In this document: positions 29,129-40,286 of the stretch, piece after piece
Numbering within the stretch: the first letter of the stretch is position 1
How the letters are laid out: each line of letters opens with the position of its first letter
NCBI GenBank assembly: GCA_937944245.1
Contig: CALDYY010000076.1
Location: 1-64,000, forward strand
DNA: 64,000 nt
From: an uncultured Saprospiraceae bacterium
GTDB taxonomy: Bacteria; Bacteroidota; Bacteroidia; Chitinophagales; Saprospiraceae
Direction of reading: 5' to 3'
Program-made: the position numbers and the translations under genes
The notes under the pieces: model-generated
What the model saw: only the letters and a program-made list of their open reading frames with translations
Told to the model about the DNA's origin: nothing
Database searches by the model: none

Positions 29129-32100
29129 TTATAATCCTGATGGGTCAAATTGGCGCGCTACGCCAAACCATTTAACGACTTTCTGTCCTAATTCACCTGC
29201 ATCAATGTGAATTAAATACACTCCACTTGCTACCGGAATACCCTTGCTATTTTTCAAATCCCACTCTAAGGCAGGTGAAATTTGATTACGCTCAATGGCT
29301 CGATTGTTAGAACGAGGACCTGGTATGGCACCCAATTCATTTCTGTTATATTCACGAATAAACTTACCATCTAAAGTGTAAATCTTCACAACACATTTTG
29401 CTGGTAAATTTGTAATCTTCACAATATTGCTAAACTGTGAGTTTTCGTAAGCTGAATAACCATAGTATGGATTCGGTACAACATTGATATCGTCTAGTGG
29501 TGATTCTGCCGCTTGCGCATTTAATTCGGTTGCCTGTACCCCTTCTAACTTGAATTGATAAGTTGGATAACCATTGAATGCTCCTGTTCCTTTCACTACT
29601 TGATATGGATTATCCACTCTCAACTTAATAGTTAAATCATTAGGAATCAAGCCTTGAGCGTAGGATAATAAACGTTGACCTTGAGGAAGCACCGGAATAG
29701 CTGTCCAAGTAATATTTTGCAAGACATTTACCTTTCTTAGGGCAGGCTGACCTGGTGCTAGACGTTGACGCAATAACTCACATTCATCGTAAGGCTGCCT
29801 AGTTACATATATGTAGTGTCTGCCACCTAAAATTCCGTTAATTCTAAAAAAGTTATTAGCAGTTTCTGTGGTAGGTATATTAAGTTGGTCTGTTGGATTC
29901 CACATCATATCTCGACCTGTAAAGCCAGTAGCATTAATTTGGAAGCCACTAAAATTAATTACATTGCCACCATAAATTGAATTTTCCCCAAAGAAAATAT
30001 TGAGTCGCCTACCCGTTTCCACATCAATAGCATAACCTGGAAACCAACCCATGCCTACTGTTCCACTAGCATCGGGGTCTGGCAAACCATCGCCATTAGT
30101 ATCTTCTTTACTTACAGAAGGTACGTTTCTTAGGTCAAAAAATCTGCTATTACCTTGCGTTGGTACACCATTTATCAACTGGGCGTCAAAATTGTCGAAG
30201 GTTTCAATTACTACACAACGACTCCATTTTGATTTATCTGATGTGAACACAATATCTACATTGTTCAATTCACTTAACGGATTGTTGCTTCTAACAAGTG
30301 TACCACCATTACCACCAACAGACTGAGACCACGCTGGAGAAAAATAGCCGATACCAAGTTGATCTGGTCTTGATCTCCAATCGGTTAAAGTATAAGGTAC
30401 AAACCAGCCTCTGCCAATTCTAGTTAATGCCTGTCGGGGGTCTAACACCTCATCAGGTTCTCCAAAGCCTGTTGCAACAAAGTTTGTAAATTGGTCTGCA
30501 TCGTCTGGAATGGCATTAAACCAAAGCGGTTTAGTCAAGTCTTTATATACTACATCTGCACCGATAGCTCCATTAATTCTATCTCTAGTTTGCCCAACAT
30601 CTGGTGTTTGACCAATGGCAACACTAAAGCCATATTCTGGTAGAATTTGGTCGTTCAATTCCGCAATCGTCTTTTCGGAGAAAAGTTCAACATTACGGTC
30701 ATTATCAATCAATTTCCATCTTGCGCCTGGGTCAAGAACATTATTAGAAAGGTCTCTATCTACAAACGTAAGCGTAAATTTACCGTCTTTAACTTTGAAT
30801 GGATTGAAGATACTAATATCTATTGGACCTGCTCCAGCATTATAGACAATTTCACCGTTGAAGCTACCGTTGAGAATCTTGTCTTTTGTTTCGTCGGACA
30901 TATCCAAAAAGTTACTACCAGCACCTACACCATCAATACGAGTAATGACAGCACCATCACCATAATTAGCCTTTAATTCTTGATAAACCACTGGTCGAGG
31001 GATAACAGTGTAGAAAGGATTTGTACCATCGCCTATATTTCTTCGTCCTTCTAAATAAGGTTCTCGCTGACCTACTCCTGTTTTTGGGTCATAATCTTCG
31101 TAATTATTGTGCGCATAGGCTACAGCAGTAAAATAATATTTCTTGTGGTTAACGAGCCTTCTATCTCCTTCCGCAAATTGGTCCTCCGTAACTCTAAATG
31201 TGTTTTTAATACCTGTATTTGAGCCGTTTACTTTCAGTGTTGGTGCATAAAAAGTTTCTTCTAACGGACTTTCTTGCTCCACCCAGTTAAATATCTTACT
31301 AATATCGTTTCTTAAATCTGCTTGATACACTAGGCGTGCTCTATCTGGATTTTCCAAGTCACCCAATGTTACGTCAGGTCCAGCTAATTGATAAATTTTG
31401 TAGCCTTCAAATTTATATAAAGTATCTTTTGCAAACTCTGGAATTTGTAATCCTCTTTGTGCATATTGCTCGAAAGCGTTATTGGATTGAATAGTATCAT
31501 TGGTAATCACGACAATAATTTCTCTGTCCAACTCTATAAAATCCAAATCTGGCGCGTCAGGTCCATCTGTCAATTCAAAACAGTTATCAAATAGTGCCTG
31601 CGCAATATCATCTGCAAATTGTAAAGCCTTAATATCGGGACATGGATAAAGTTGTTTTGGCACCCAAACTACACCGATAATTAACTCATTAACTGCTCCT
31701 GGATCAAGTCGGAAAGGTCCTGATGCTTGAATGGTTCGTCTATCCAAATTTGGGTCTGTACCCTGACTGCACATAGACCACTCATTACTTCTTGCAGGAT
31801 TTCCTGGAAAAGCATATTTTATTGGTGCGCCATCTTGGTAAGCATCATCCCCGAAAGTGAAAGGAGAACCATCGCGCCATGAACCCGAAAGATAATTATA
31901 ATATTCTTGCGCATTATTTGGGTCGGTTGTACCTGGAGGCGCACCACCAATACCTCTATTGTTGAAGTACGTAAAAGAAGACATCCCGATTTCTTCAAAG
32001 TTCTCATTCAAAGGTCCTCTGAAATAATCCACACCAAGTATAGGAATTTCCTCACAGTAAGTATTTGTACCTTGTTCGCAATTACAACCAGTGCTACCAT

Positions 32101-33112
32101 CTACTGCATCAGAGTTATACACAAAAGCTAAACTACGAAGTGTATCACAACCCACATAATCATCTGTAAAACAGCCTAAATCTGGGTCAACCCACATTGC
32201 AAAAAACATACTATCAATACTTTCAATGGCACGATTAATCAACTTATAACGCTGAAAGGTCATGTCGTTGATTTGGTCATTTGTAGCATAGCTAAAGGCT
32301 TGCACTTGCACCTCCATCTGAATAGGATCGCCTCTTGTTTCAGAGTGAATATTTCCAGCATCATTATAAATCCAGAAAATCATCTCGTCTGGGTATTGCG
32401 GTTCAGGGCAACCTCTAATTTCAATGATTGGATAATCTCCTTGATCTGGTTCGTAAAATCCATCGCCATCTCTATCCCAGAAACCCGCTAAGCCTTGTGT
32501 GGTATTGGGTAATTCAAATCGGTGAATATCGAAGAAAAACTGATTGCCACGTGCAGGCCAGCCTCTAACATTTCTCGGAATAGTTCGAGGATCATACGAT
32601 TTTCCTTCTTTTATGCTGGCTTCATAATTGCGTAAATGCTCGTCAATTTCTTCACCTGTAACGCGGAAAAAGCGATCCCACTTTGCACAAGTCGCTTGGT
32701 CAATTGTACCTGTAACAGGGTCCAAAGGACCTGGCCAGAAATCTGCTCTACCAGTAGAGCGTCCATAAGTTTGGGCTGCCACCTTTAAGTTTCCTGCTGG
32801 GTCAACACCACCTAACCAAACAGCACCTGCAAAAATAGAAGATACCTCTGGTTGACCTGCCGGCACTTTGGGCACCACGTAACGACCATCTCTGGAGTTC
32901 CACCAAACATCTCCTCCCGTCAAAAGTCTTGCACGGACATTGTTAATTGCTTGATCTATCTGTGCAACAGCAGGATCGCAGTTATTTCTAAATTCTACCT
33001 GCTGCTTTTTCTGTTGCTTTTGCTCCTCTTGGGGATTAATGTAGGCAAAACTTTGATTGACCACACTCAGTACAATAAAACTGAGCATTAAAAACTTTAG
33101 TAGTTGTTTCAT
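29129..33112 (-). CDS. Large secreted protein with probable T9SS-type C-terminal sorting domain
   Basis: Signal peptide from MKQLLKFLMLSFIVLSVVNQSFA (likely start 33112); C-terminus SGVYLIHIDAGELGQKVVKWFGV. Confidence 0.75.
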   Translation of the reverse strand: MKQLLKFLMLSFIVLSVVNQSFAYINPQEEQKQQKKQQVEFRNNCDPAVAQIDQAINNVRARLLTGGDVWWNSRDGRYVVPKVPAGQPEVSSIFAGAVWLGGVDPAGNLKVAAQTYGRSTGRADFWPGPLDPVTGTIDQATCAKWDRFFRVTGEEIDEHLRNYEASIKEGKSYDPRTIPRNVRGWPARGNQFFFDIHRFELPNTTQGLAGFWDRDGDGFYEPDQGDYPIIEIRGCPEPQYPDEMIFWIYNDAGNIHSETRGDPIQMEVQVQAFSYATNDQINDMTFQRYKLINRAIESIDSMFFAMWVDPDLGCFTDDYVGCDTLRSLAFVYNSDAVDGSTGCNCEQGTNTYCEEIPILGVDYFRGPLNENFEEIGMSSFTYFNNRGIGGAPPGTTDPNNAQEYYNYLSGSWRDGSPFTFGDDAYQDGAPIKYAFPGNPARSNEWSMCSQGTDPNLDRRTIQASGPFRLDPGAVNELIIGVVWVPKQLYPCPDIKALQFADDIAQALFDNCFELTDGPDAPDLDFIELDREIIVVITNDTIQSNNAFEQYAQRGLQIPEFAKDTLYKFEGYKIYQLAGPDVTLGDLENPDRARLVYQADLRNDISKIFNWVEQESPLEETFYAPTLKVNGSNTGIKNTFRVTEDQFAEGDRRLVNHKKYYFTAVAYAHNNYEDYDPKTGVGQREPYLEGRRNIGDGTNPFYTVIPRPVVYQELKANYGDGAVITRIDGVGAGSNFLDMSDETKDKILNGSFNGEIVYNAGAGPIDISIFNPFKVKDGKFTLTFVDRDLSNNVLDPGARWKLIDNDRNVELFSEKTIAELNDQILPEYGFSVAIGQTPDVGQTRDRINGAIGADVVYKDLTKPLWFNAIPDDADQFTNFVATGFGEPDEVLDPRQALTRIGRGWFVPYTLTDWRSRPDQLGIGYFSPAWSQSVGGNGGTLVRSNNPLSELNNVDIVFTSDKSKWSRCVVIETFDNFDAQLINGVPTQGNSRFFDLRNVPSVSKEDTNGDGLPDPDASGTVGMGWFPGYAIDVETGRRLNIFFGENSIYGGNVINFSGFQINATGFTGRDMMWNPTDQLNIPTTETANNFFRINGILGGRHYIYVTRQPYDECELLRQRLAPGQPALRKVNVLQNITWTAIPVLPQGQRLLSYAQGLIPNDLTIKLRVDNPYQVVKGTGAFNGYPTYQFKLEGVQATELNAQAAESPLDDINVVPNPYYGYSAYENSQFSNIVKITNLPAKCVVKIYTLDGKFIREYNRNELGAIPGPRSNNRAIERNQISPALEWDLKNSKGIPVASGVYLIHIDAGELGQKVVKWFGVARQFDPSGL

Positions 33113-33211
33113 ATTTAATTCAATATAGAATTTAAAATGGAATTTAGTTGGCAAGCCGCTTACTGTTTTTAAACTTCATCACTTACCACTCAATTCTTAA
33201 TCTTATTCTAG

Positions 33212-36200
33212 TTAAAAATTGTAAATAACTCCCCCAAATATTCTTCTAGGCAAAGAAAAGAACTCTGGATTCAAGATTGCCCATTGATATGCTGCTAAAA
33301 AGGACTCTACTTCACGAGTAGAGCCTTGTATGGTCGCTATTTGGTTCAACCCTCTAGCGGAAGCTAAATAACCATCATCGTAAGGCGAACCCGTTGCAGA
33401 GTAAACATTTAACACATTTTCACGGTCTAACAAGTTTGATACCCTGACGTAAGCGTTTAACCTTCCTCCTTTTGGCATTTTGAAATCTTTATCCACTCTC
33501 ACATTTAATGTAAAAACCCAGGGTTTTCGCGCTCCATTCAGAGCACCCGTAAAGCCCGTTCCGTCTAATTGTAATGGCTGAATGGTAGCTGTGTATGGAC
33601 GACCAGAAACAGCATTAGCATTTAAGTTTACCCCAAAGTTGGATAATATATCTGTATTACCAATTCTTGGACCATTGTATCGTTTTCCTGAGCCATAGCG
33701 ATAATCTAATACTGCCACAAAGCGGTGACGCTCATCAAAATCCAATGGAATTAAGTTTCTAATGTTTCCTCTGGAAGTTAAACCTCTTTGAGAATCAGAA
33801 TCAGAACCTGTACCATCTGCGAATTGTAGGGTATAATTGGCTTGCAAGGAAACATTACCCGTTCTTCTTAAATCATATGCTAATGAAAAACCTTTCACTG
33901 TACCAAAGTCAATGTTGTCATAAGTAGAATATTGATTGACAATGGGTACTGGAAAGAAAGTTCTTCGCTGAATCATATCTCGCTGTTCTTTGTAATAAGC
34001 GGATAATTTTAATGCGGAAGAAGCAGATAATTGTTGCTGAAAACCTACCTCATAGCTGATTGTCTTTTGAGGTTGTAAGTTAGGGTTATTGCGAATGCCT
34101 GTAAGGTCTGTGAAATAAAAGTAGTCATAGGCGGTGGCAATTGTATTGGATGGTGGACGAGAAGTCAAGATGTCGTAATGTGCAAAGAAGTTTGCTTGCT
34201 CGGAAATAGGAAAAGAAAATGCTAATCTCGGCATCCAGTTGAGTGTAGGTTCATAATCTTGAAAGGAAACTGATGGGTCAAAATCTCTACTTTTGATAAA
34301 GTTTGCCACAGAGTTCACACGATCATCTGCATAAGAAGGAAATACTAGACCACCTGGAAATATCTCAATCGGACTGTTGGCAGGAGTCCCGTTAGCAAAA
34401 TACCATTGGTCGCCATCGCGATAGGCTTGCACTGCTGAACCACCATCGTTGACGTAAACTTTAAAATCATCACCAATATTTCCTGGACGCTCAAACTCAC
34501 TGTTTATCGTATGAAAGTCTGATGCACCTTGAATTTCATACAAGGAATAAGGGTCTTTGAGAACTTGAGTATTGGCATCGTAACGTTCTACACGGAGTCC
34601 AACTCTAAAAATAATATCTCTAAAAGTAAACTTATCTTGAAGATAGGCGGCTGCCAGTATGGGTCTGTTAGGTGCTACGGGAAAAGTTCTTACGCCGTTG
34701 GCATCAGTAGCCGTAAAGAAATCATTGAATGTACCGTTAAATTCATTGCCTAGATAGTCGTAGCCATAATAGTTCAAAATGCCTTGGTCGTTCAACTCTT
34801 TAGCGGAGAACATACTTAAATCAAACTGGTCGGGGCGCAAACCATCTACATTGACAAAGCTAGTCAATGGCTGCCCAGTAAAATTGCGTATGCTTCTATA
34901 AAATTTATTATCAGGATTTTCTACTATGGAAAGCTCTAACAAAGCAGTTGTTGGGAATCCTGGCACTGTAAACGAAGCAATAGAGTCTGCATTTTCCGCA
35001 ATCCCTTGTATGTGATTGTTGGCTTGTTGTCTAGCTACATCCCAAAGATTTCTTGGAAAAACATCATATCTTCTATTAATTCTTTGCTCATACCAAACGC
35101 CAAATTCTATGCTGTGTCTGCCCTTGTTGGAGCTACCTTTAGGAATAAAATCAAAAGAACTACTAGCATTGAAATTATATAAATCATTATTATTTCTTCT
35201 CGCTAAGTTATAGACCCAACCTACGTTGGTATGAAAACCCCAAGAATCTTCAAATTGGTCTGATATTCTTCCGTTCACGGCATAAAAATCATCTCGACCA
35301 AGCCCTGCTGAGGCACTAGGTTGTCCAAAAAAGAATACTATGCTATTAGGTACTTGGCTATTTAATCCTTCACCAGTGTTATTAATGTCGAGGGCATTAT
35401 TGTAATTTGCTAGTACTGGATTGGATGTTCCAGGTGTATATCCACGTAAGATTTGTCGATAGTCTGTGTGAATTAGAGTTCCTGTAGTAGGATCAAAATT
35501 AAAAGTAGGAATCCACTCAAAATCAAAATTACCTACATAGCCATAGTCAAAGTAATTATCGCCGTGCCGAGTGTCCCCTCTAGTATTTCTTGTATTTTCA
35601 TAGCCAAATTGGAGTGTATAAGAAGCATTTCTGATTGTTCCTGTGTTGTTTTCTTCAGCTAAATTACTAGAAAGGCGATGCCTTAGACGAACATTTCCTC
35701 TTAATAACTCATTGTTATCAGAAGGATTATTATGACTATTTAAAACTCTCCATCTATGCTCACCTCGAGTAGAACCTCGCGATACTATATTTCCTTGTGG
35801 GGTAAAGAAATCCTCGCTATTGCTGTAAGCTCCAGTGAAAGAAATGTCAATAGCATCTGTTATTTTTGCATCTATTTTTGCGTTGAGGTCATAACGTGTA
35901 AAATCTTCAAATGGTCTTACTCGTTGTGCTTGCACATCTTCTAATGTAGTAAAATCAGCAGCGACAAAAGGAGAGCGAACACCATTTTTAGAAGTTCTAA
36001 TAACTACAGGACTGGCTTCTAATTTTTTCAATGCTTCATCTGAAACTCGGTATATGTCAGTGGCAGATGGGTTGTCATCGAGTTGATAAGTGTAACGCCC
36101 TGAAAGACGTATCCCAATCAAAGGCTGTCCAGAGGACTTTTTTAATAAAGGTCCACTAAGATTAAAACCAACTAAACGATTATTATAAGGATCGAATATT

Positions 36201-36919
36201 TCTGAAGTTTCCGCCTCGAAACCACCTGTCCATTTTCTATCGAATCCCTTAGTTGTTATAGAAATTACACCACCTGTTACGTCGCCATAGCGCGCTTCCA
36301 CGCCACCTGTAATGACTTGTAACTGGTCTATTTCAGATTCTGGAATTAAGGCACTTGAACCTGATACCCGAACACCATCAATGTAGTAGTCAGTAGCATC
36401 TGTTCTCGAACCACGCACGGATATAGCCCTTCCTTCATCTGCAGAAGATAAACCAGCAGTAGTTGCCGCAATAGCATTGATATTTCTTAAAGGCAGATTT
36501 CTAATTTGTTCACTGGTAATGGTTTGCCCTTGTGTCGTATTATCTTGTTCTACAAGCGGAATACGATAGCCGATGACTTCAACATCATTTTCCAGTAAAA
36601 TACCTGCGGATAATTTTACATCGAGCTTATTGCTTCTTCCTGCAAAAACTACAACCCCCTCTTGTTGTTGAGATTGATAGCCAGTGTAAGAAAAAGTTAT
36701 TTCATAATTACCTGGGTCAATGGGGCTAATGTTGTAATTCCCATCAAAATCGGTTGTTGTTCCCCCAGTATATACTCCATTTTTGGTAATTAAAATAGAG
36801 GCTGAAATAAGCGGTTCACCACTATCAGCATCCGTTACTTTACCCATAAGAGAGGTTTGAGCAGACAGCGAAATAGTTAGCAAAAAGAAGAATGCAAATG
36901 AGCGTAGAATACGTATCAT
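33212..36919 (-). CDS. TonB-dependent receptor (CarboxypepD_reg-like)
   Basis: Signal peptide; LMGKVTDADSGEPLISASILI; plug region with IDGVRV; long beta barrel ending in F. Confidence 0.92.
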   Translation of the reverse strand: MIRILRSFAFFFLLTISLSAQTSLMGKVTDADSGEPLISASILITKNGVYTGGTTTDFDGNYNISPIDPGNYEITFSYTGYQSQQQEGVVVFAGRSNKLDVKLSAGILLENDVEVIGYRIPLVEQDNTTQGQTITSEQIRNLPLRNINAIAATTAGLSSADEGRAISVRGSRTDATDYYIDGVRVSGSSALIPESEIDQLQVITGGVEARYGDVTGGVISITTKGFDRKWTGGFEAETSEIFDPYNNRLVGFNLSGPLLKKSSGQPLIGIRLSGRYTYQLDDNPSATDIYRVSDEALKKLEASPVVIRTSKNGVRSPFVAADFTTLEDVQAQRVRPFEDFTRYDLNAKIDAKITDAIDISFTGAYSNSEDFFTPQGNIVSRGSTRGEHRWRVLNSHNNPSDNNELLRGNVRLRHRLSSNLAEENNTGTIRNASYTLQFGYENTRNTRGDTRHGDNYFDYGYVGNFDFEWIPTFNFDPTTGTLIHTDYRQILRGYTPGTSNPVLANYNNALDINNTGEGLNSQVPNSIVFFFGQPSASAGLGRDDFYAVNGRISDQFEDSWGFHTNVGWVYNLARRNNNDLYNFNASSSFDFIPKGSSNKGRHSIEFGVWYEQRINRRYDVFPRNLWDVARQQANNHIQGIAENADSIASFTVPGFPTTALLELSIVENPDNKFYRSIRNFTGQPLTSFVNVDGLRPDQFDLSMFSAKELNDQGILNYYGYDYLGNEFNGTFNDFFTATDANGVRTFPVAPNRPILAAAYLQDKFTFRDIIFRVGLRVERYDANTQVLKDPYSLYEIQGASDFHTINSEFERPGNIGDDFKVYVNDGGSAVQAYRDGDQWYFANGTPANSPIEIFPGGLVFPSYADDRVNSVANFIKSRDFDPSVSFQDYEPTLNWMPRLAFSFPISEQANFFAHYDILTSRPPSNTIATAYDYFYFTDLTGIRNNPNLQPQKTISYEVGFQQQLSASSALKLSAYYKEQRDMIQRRTFFPVPIVNQYSTYDNIDFGTVKGFSLAYDLRRTGNVSLQANYTLQFADGTGSDSDSQRGLTSRGNIRNLIPLDFDERHRFVAVLDYRYGSGKRYNGPRIGNTDILSNFGVNLNANAVSGRPYTATIQPLQLDGTGFTGALNGARKPWVFTLNVRVDKDFKMPKGGRLNAYVRVSNLLDRENVLNVYSATGSPYDDGYLASARGLNQIATIQGSTREVESFLAAYQWAILNPEFFSLPRRIFGGVIYNF

Positions 36920-37293
36920 ATGTTTTTATTTACTGCATTACAGTCAATGCTTTATACATAAACTAGCATTTAACTGAACAAAGATAACTTTGTTTATGAA
37001 TTAACGAATTAAAGGTGTGGTTTGTGTATTATTTTGTTGATTAACTTTTATGTTATGCAATTTTAGGAAAAGATAAGTTGATTTCAAAAGAAGTTGACCA
37101 ATTTTAATTGTTAAGAAAAAGAATGTAGCATTTAGGAAATTCAAAATGCTTAATAATTACCATGCAGCAATTTTATCTTAAAATTTGATAATCAAACGGT
37201 TATAAAGTAAATTAAGATAATAATAACTTTAAAACAGTTTTCAACACTTACTGTTACTATGACACAAAATTTAACAATTAAAATTTTTATTTT

Positions 37294-37755
37294 ATGACAC
37301 ACTTGAAAGAGGGTGATTTCATTCCACCATTTAGCGGAAAAAACGAACTAGGGGAAATAATGTCCGCTGACGATTTCAAAGGGAAAAAATTCATTCTGTT
37401 TTTTTATCCTAAAGACGATACGCCAGGTTGTACCGCCGCCGCTTGTAGTTTGAGAGATAGCTACGACAACTTAAAAGCAAAAGGCTACGAACTGCTGGGC
37501 GTTAGTCCAGATAGTGAAAAGAAGCATCAAGGATTTATTAAAAAGTATGGATTTCCCTTCCATCTAATTTCTGACACCAACCAAGCAGTGATGAATGCGT
37601 TTGGCGTCTGGGGTCCTAAAAAATTCATGGGTCGGGAGTTCGATGGCGTTCATCGCACAACTTTTGTAATTGACGAAGCAGGAAAAATTGAGAAAATATT
37701 TACAAAAGTACGCACTAAAGACCACTCAGCACAAATATTAGAAGCGATTTCTTGA
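37294..37755 (+). CDS. bcp: Thioredoxin-dependent peroxiredoxin (BCP type)
   Basis: FILFFYPKDDTPGCTAAACSLRD. Confidence 0.93.
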   Translation: MTHLKEGDFIPPFSGKNELGEIMSADDFKGKKFILFFYPKDDTPGCTAAACSLRDSYDNLKAKGYELLGVSPDSEKKHQGFIKKYGFPFHLISDTNQAVMNAFGVWGPKKFMGREFDGVHRTTFVIDEAGKIEKIFTKVRTKDHSAQILEAIS

Positions 37756-37800
37756 TAAGACAAAAAATTATTTTGTATTATTGCAGGAAAACAAATCGAA

Positions 37801-38667
37801 ATGAACAAACAAGTTTTCATACTTTTAGCTTGCTTAGCGATGACTGTATCCTCTGTTGCTCAAGAAATTGTTGAATTACCGATTAGTAAAAGCAACGAAT
37901 ATCCTACTTGGAAAGGCGAAGAGAAAGAATACTTTTCTGAAATTTGGCAAACGAAAGTCGTTACTAATGTGAGTAAACCAACTATGGAGGTTTTTCGCCC
38001 TGACCCAGCATTATCCAATGGAACATCCGTAGTCATTTGCCCAGGTGGTGGGCTTTATGCACATTCTATTGATAGTGAAGGTAACGACGTGGCTAAATGG
38101 TTGAACCAAAAAGGTGTAACTGCTTTTGTGCTCAAATACCGTCTTGTACCAACAGAAGGAGATGGTGTGAAACAACTCAATATAGACGGCTTAAAAGTGC
38201 AGGAAAACGCTAGTAAAATGCTACCTTTTTCTGTGGAAGATGCACTTAATGCCATAGAACATGTTCGCACTAATGCTAATGGTTTTGGCATTAATCCTGA
38301 TAGAGTTGGCTTGATGGGTTTTTCAGCAGGTGGTGCAGTTACAATGGGTGCTACCTTTGGTGCGGAAGAAAAAAATAAACCCAATTTTATCGCACCTGTT
38401 TATGCTTGGATGAAAATTGTACCTACCTCCGAAGTGCCTACAGACGCACCACCTGCATTCATTGTATGTGCTTCTGATGATCCTTTAATGCTTGCGCCAG
38501 CTAGCGTGCAGTTATATTCCGATTGGTTGAGTAAAGGTAAAATCGCTGAATTGCACATGTACGCCAAAGGTGGACATGGCTTTGGAATGCGTAAGCAAAA
38601 TCTTCCTTCCGATACTTGGATTGAACGTTTTGACGAATGGCTTACGGTTATGGGCTGGATGAAATAA
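37801..38667 (+). CDS. Secreted alpha/beta hydrolase (acetylxylan esterase-like)
   Basis: SVVICPGGGLYAHSIDSEG, VGLMGFSAGGAV, GGHGFGM. Confidence 0.83.
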   Translation: MNKQVFILLACLAMTVSSVAQEIVELPISKSNEYPTWKGEEKEYFSEIWQTKVVTNVSKPTMEVFRPDPALSNGTSVVICPGGGLYAHSIDSEGNDVAKWLNQKGVTAFVLKYRLVPTEGDGVKQLNIDGLKVQENASKMLPFSVEDALNAIEHVRTNANGFGINPDRVGLMGFSAGGAVTMGATFGAEEKNKPNFIAPVYAWMKIVPTSEVPTDAPPAFIVCASDDPLMLAPASVQLYSDWLSKGKIAELHMYAKGGHGFGMRKQNLPSDTWIERFDEWLTVMGWMK

Positions 38668-38680
38668 TAGTATCTTTACG

Positions 38681-38715
38681 AAGCCTTTTGGAATTTTTAA
38701 GGTTTTAAAAGGCTT
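38681..38715. terminator. Bidirectional terminator-like hairpin
   Basis: 9-bp stem AAGCCTTTT/AAAAGGCTT between convergent genes. Confidence 0.6.
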
Positions 38716-38721
38716 TAAAAT

Positions 38722-40197
38722 TTACTTCAATCTTTGTAAAGCTGTTTTTGCACTTTGATGTAAGAAGAAACGCTGTTCTTCAGGTTTTATAAGCAAACAC
38801 TTTTTAAAAGCCTCTTTAGCAGCTTCCTTTTTTGATTGTATTTCATAAACATTACCCATTTCTAAGGCTGCTCGACAAGCAAAGTACCAAGGCTGATTTT
38901 GCCCTAGCTCTATTGCCTTCTGGTAATACAATAAAGCGTTGTCATATTTTTTGAGTTTATGACTAGTGCGTCCAAGAAAATAATACAATTCAATTTGATG
39001 GCGAGCTTGTTCCATTTTTTCATTTATCCTCAAAATCAATACATTGTAAGCCCTCTGATAATAGCCTCCATCGAAAAGTAATCTTGCTTTTAGTATATCG
39101 GGATGTGGAGCGATGCCAGTTTTGGCTTCTAAATAAGCTCCTTCATCTGCTTCCACAAGCGCAACTCCTTTATTTAGGGCTTCTTTCATGTATTGGGCAT
39201 ATCCTTCTGGTCTGTCGTGCACGAGTTCGTGCCAAGCAAGTCGCTTATAAGTTTCTTTGATATAGTTTTGTCCATCAAATTCTTTTAGGTATCGCTTTAA
39301 ATATTGGTCAGCATCCATATCAAGGCGTTGTAATTTAGCCCTCCCTAGCATGTAGTCTAGGTAAGGGAAAGGAAAATATTGGCTTCCCTTTGGGTATTGT
39401 TGTAAAATTTCGATGGCTTTATCATTTTTCCCTGTTCTCATGGCTAGATTTGCCAACACAAAAGCATCAGTAGGGCTAGATTTAGGGGTTAATTTACTGT
39501 TATTCAAAATATTCCACGCGGTTTCATCGTCATTACCAAATTGTAGCATGACGTAAGAGTAGTAGATGTAAGTTTCTTTTTCAAACACAAAATCATTCTC
39601 TTTTGCATAATTAATTACTTCTTGTATTTCGCGCTTGCTTTGCTCAAAATCACCTTGCAGATTGGAAAAAAATGAGATGGCTTGCTTGTAAGGTAGTGAA
39701 CTTACAAGTGCATGAAGAATCCCCAGATTTTTCTTGTTGGGCATAAAATCGGGAAACTTTTTTTCATTTTGGTCAAGTAAGGCAAATGCTCGATTAATTT
39801 CCATAAATGCAGACACATATCCCTCAACTTTTAGGCTTGCCAATGCCCACTGCATTCTTATATCTGCCTGCAAATAAAGATAATAAGGCGACTCAGTATC
39901 TCCTTTGCTAATGGCATTTAAGCGTTCTGTTTTGTTTGTTTTCATTTTATTGAGTTGCTCCTTGTTTTCGTCCAAATAAACTTTGAGCAAATCCATGTAA
40001 TTTTCTAAATGATGAATAATAAGATTGTGCGGTTCTTGGGAACGCATTTTCTCCAATTGAACCTCTGCCTCTTTGAATCGAAGATCCATAATGTTATTAT
40101 AGGCAGTTCTAGCAATCGGTGTATAATCAAAGTATCCTTTTCCATAAGTTGAGATGGATAACAGGCAGAAGGCAAATAACCATAACCAACACTTCAT
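38722..40197 (-). CDS. TPR-repeat protein
   Basis: YYFLGRTSHKLKKYDNALLYYQKAIELGQ; signal peptide. Confidence 0.7.
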   Translation of the reverse strand: MKCWLWLFAFCLLSISTYGKGYFDYTPIARTAYNNIMDLRFKEAEVQLEKMRSQEPHNLIIHHLENYMDLLKVYLDENKEQLNKMKTNKTERLNAISKGDTESPYYLYLQADIRMQWALASLKVEGYVSAFMEINRAFALLDQNEKKFPDFMPNKKNLGILHALVSSLPYKQAISFFSNLQGDFEQSKREIQEVINYAKENDFVFEKETYIYYSYVMLQFGNDDETAWNILNNSKLTPKSSPTDAFVLANLAMRTGKNDKAIEILQQYPKGSQYFPFPYLDYMLGRAKLQRLDMDADQYLKRYLKEFDGQNYIKETYKRLAWHELVHDRPEGYAQYMKEALNKGVALVEADEGAYLEAKTGIAPHPDILKARLLFDGGYYQRAYNVLILRINEKMEQARHQIELYYFLGRTSHKLKKYDNALLYYQKAIELGQNQPWYFACRAALEMGNVYEIQSKKEAAKEAFKKCLLIKPEEQRFFLHQSAKTALQRLK

Positions 40198-40224
40198 CGG
40201 GTAAAAATTTCTAATTCAAAGAAA

Positions 40225-40259
40225 TGGGTCTTGACAAAGCCACACTTCATCAAGACCCA
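40225..40259 (-). terminator. Terminator-like hairpin
   Basis: 10-bp stem TGGGTCTTGA/TCAAGACCCA downstream of the zinc-ribbon gene. Confidence 0.65.
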
Positions 40260-40286
40260 ATATTACAACTAAAAATAAAACATAAT

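Noticed and set aside
30051-33091. Several plus-strand ORFs (60-110 aa) within the large secreted protein gene
   Set aside because: All are antisense shadows of a 1300-codon gene, with no start context or recognisable families.
19846-36919. Polysaccharide utilisation locus around the two TonB receptors
   Set aside because: No SusD-like lipoprotein, glycoside hydrolase or sensor is adjacent to either receptor; the nearby esterases are not enough.
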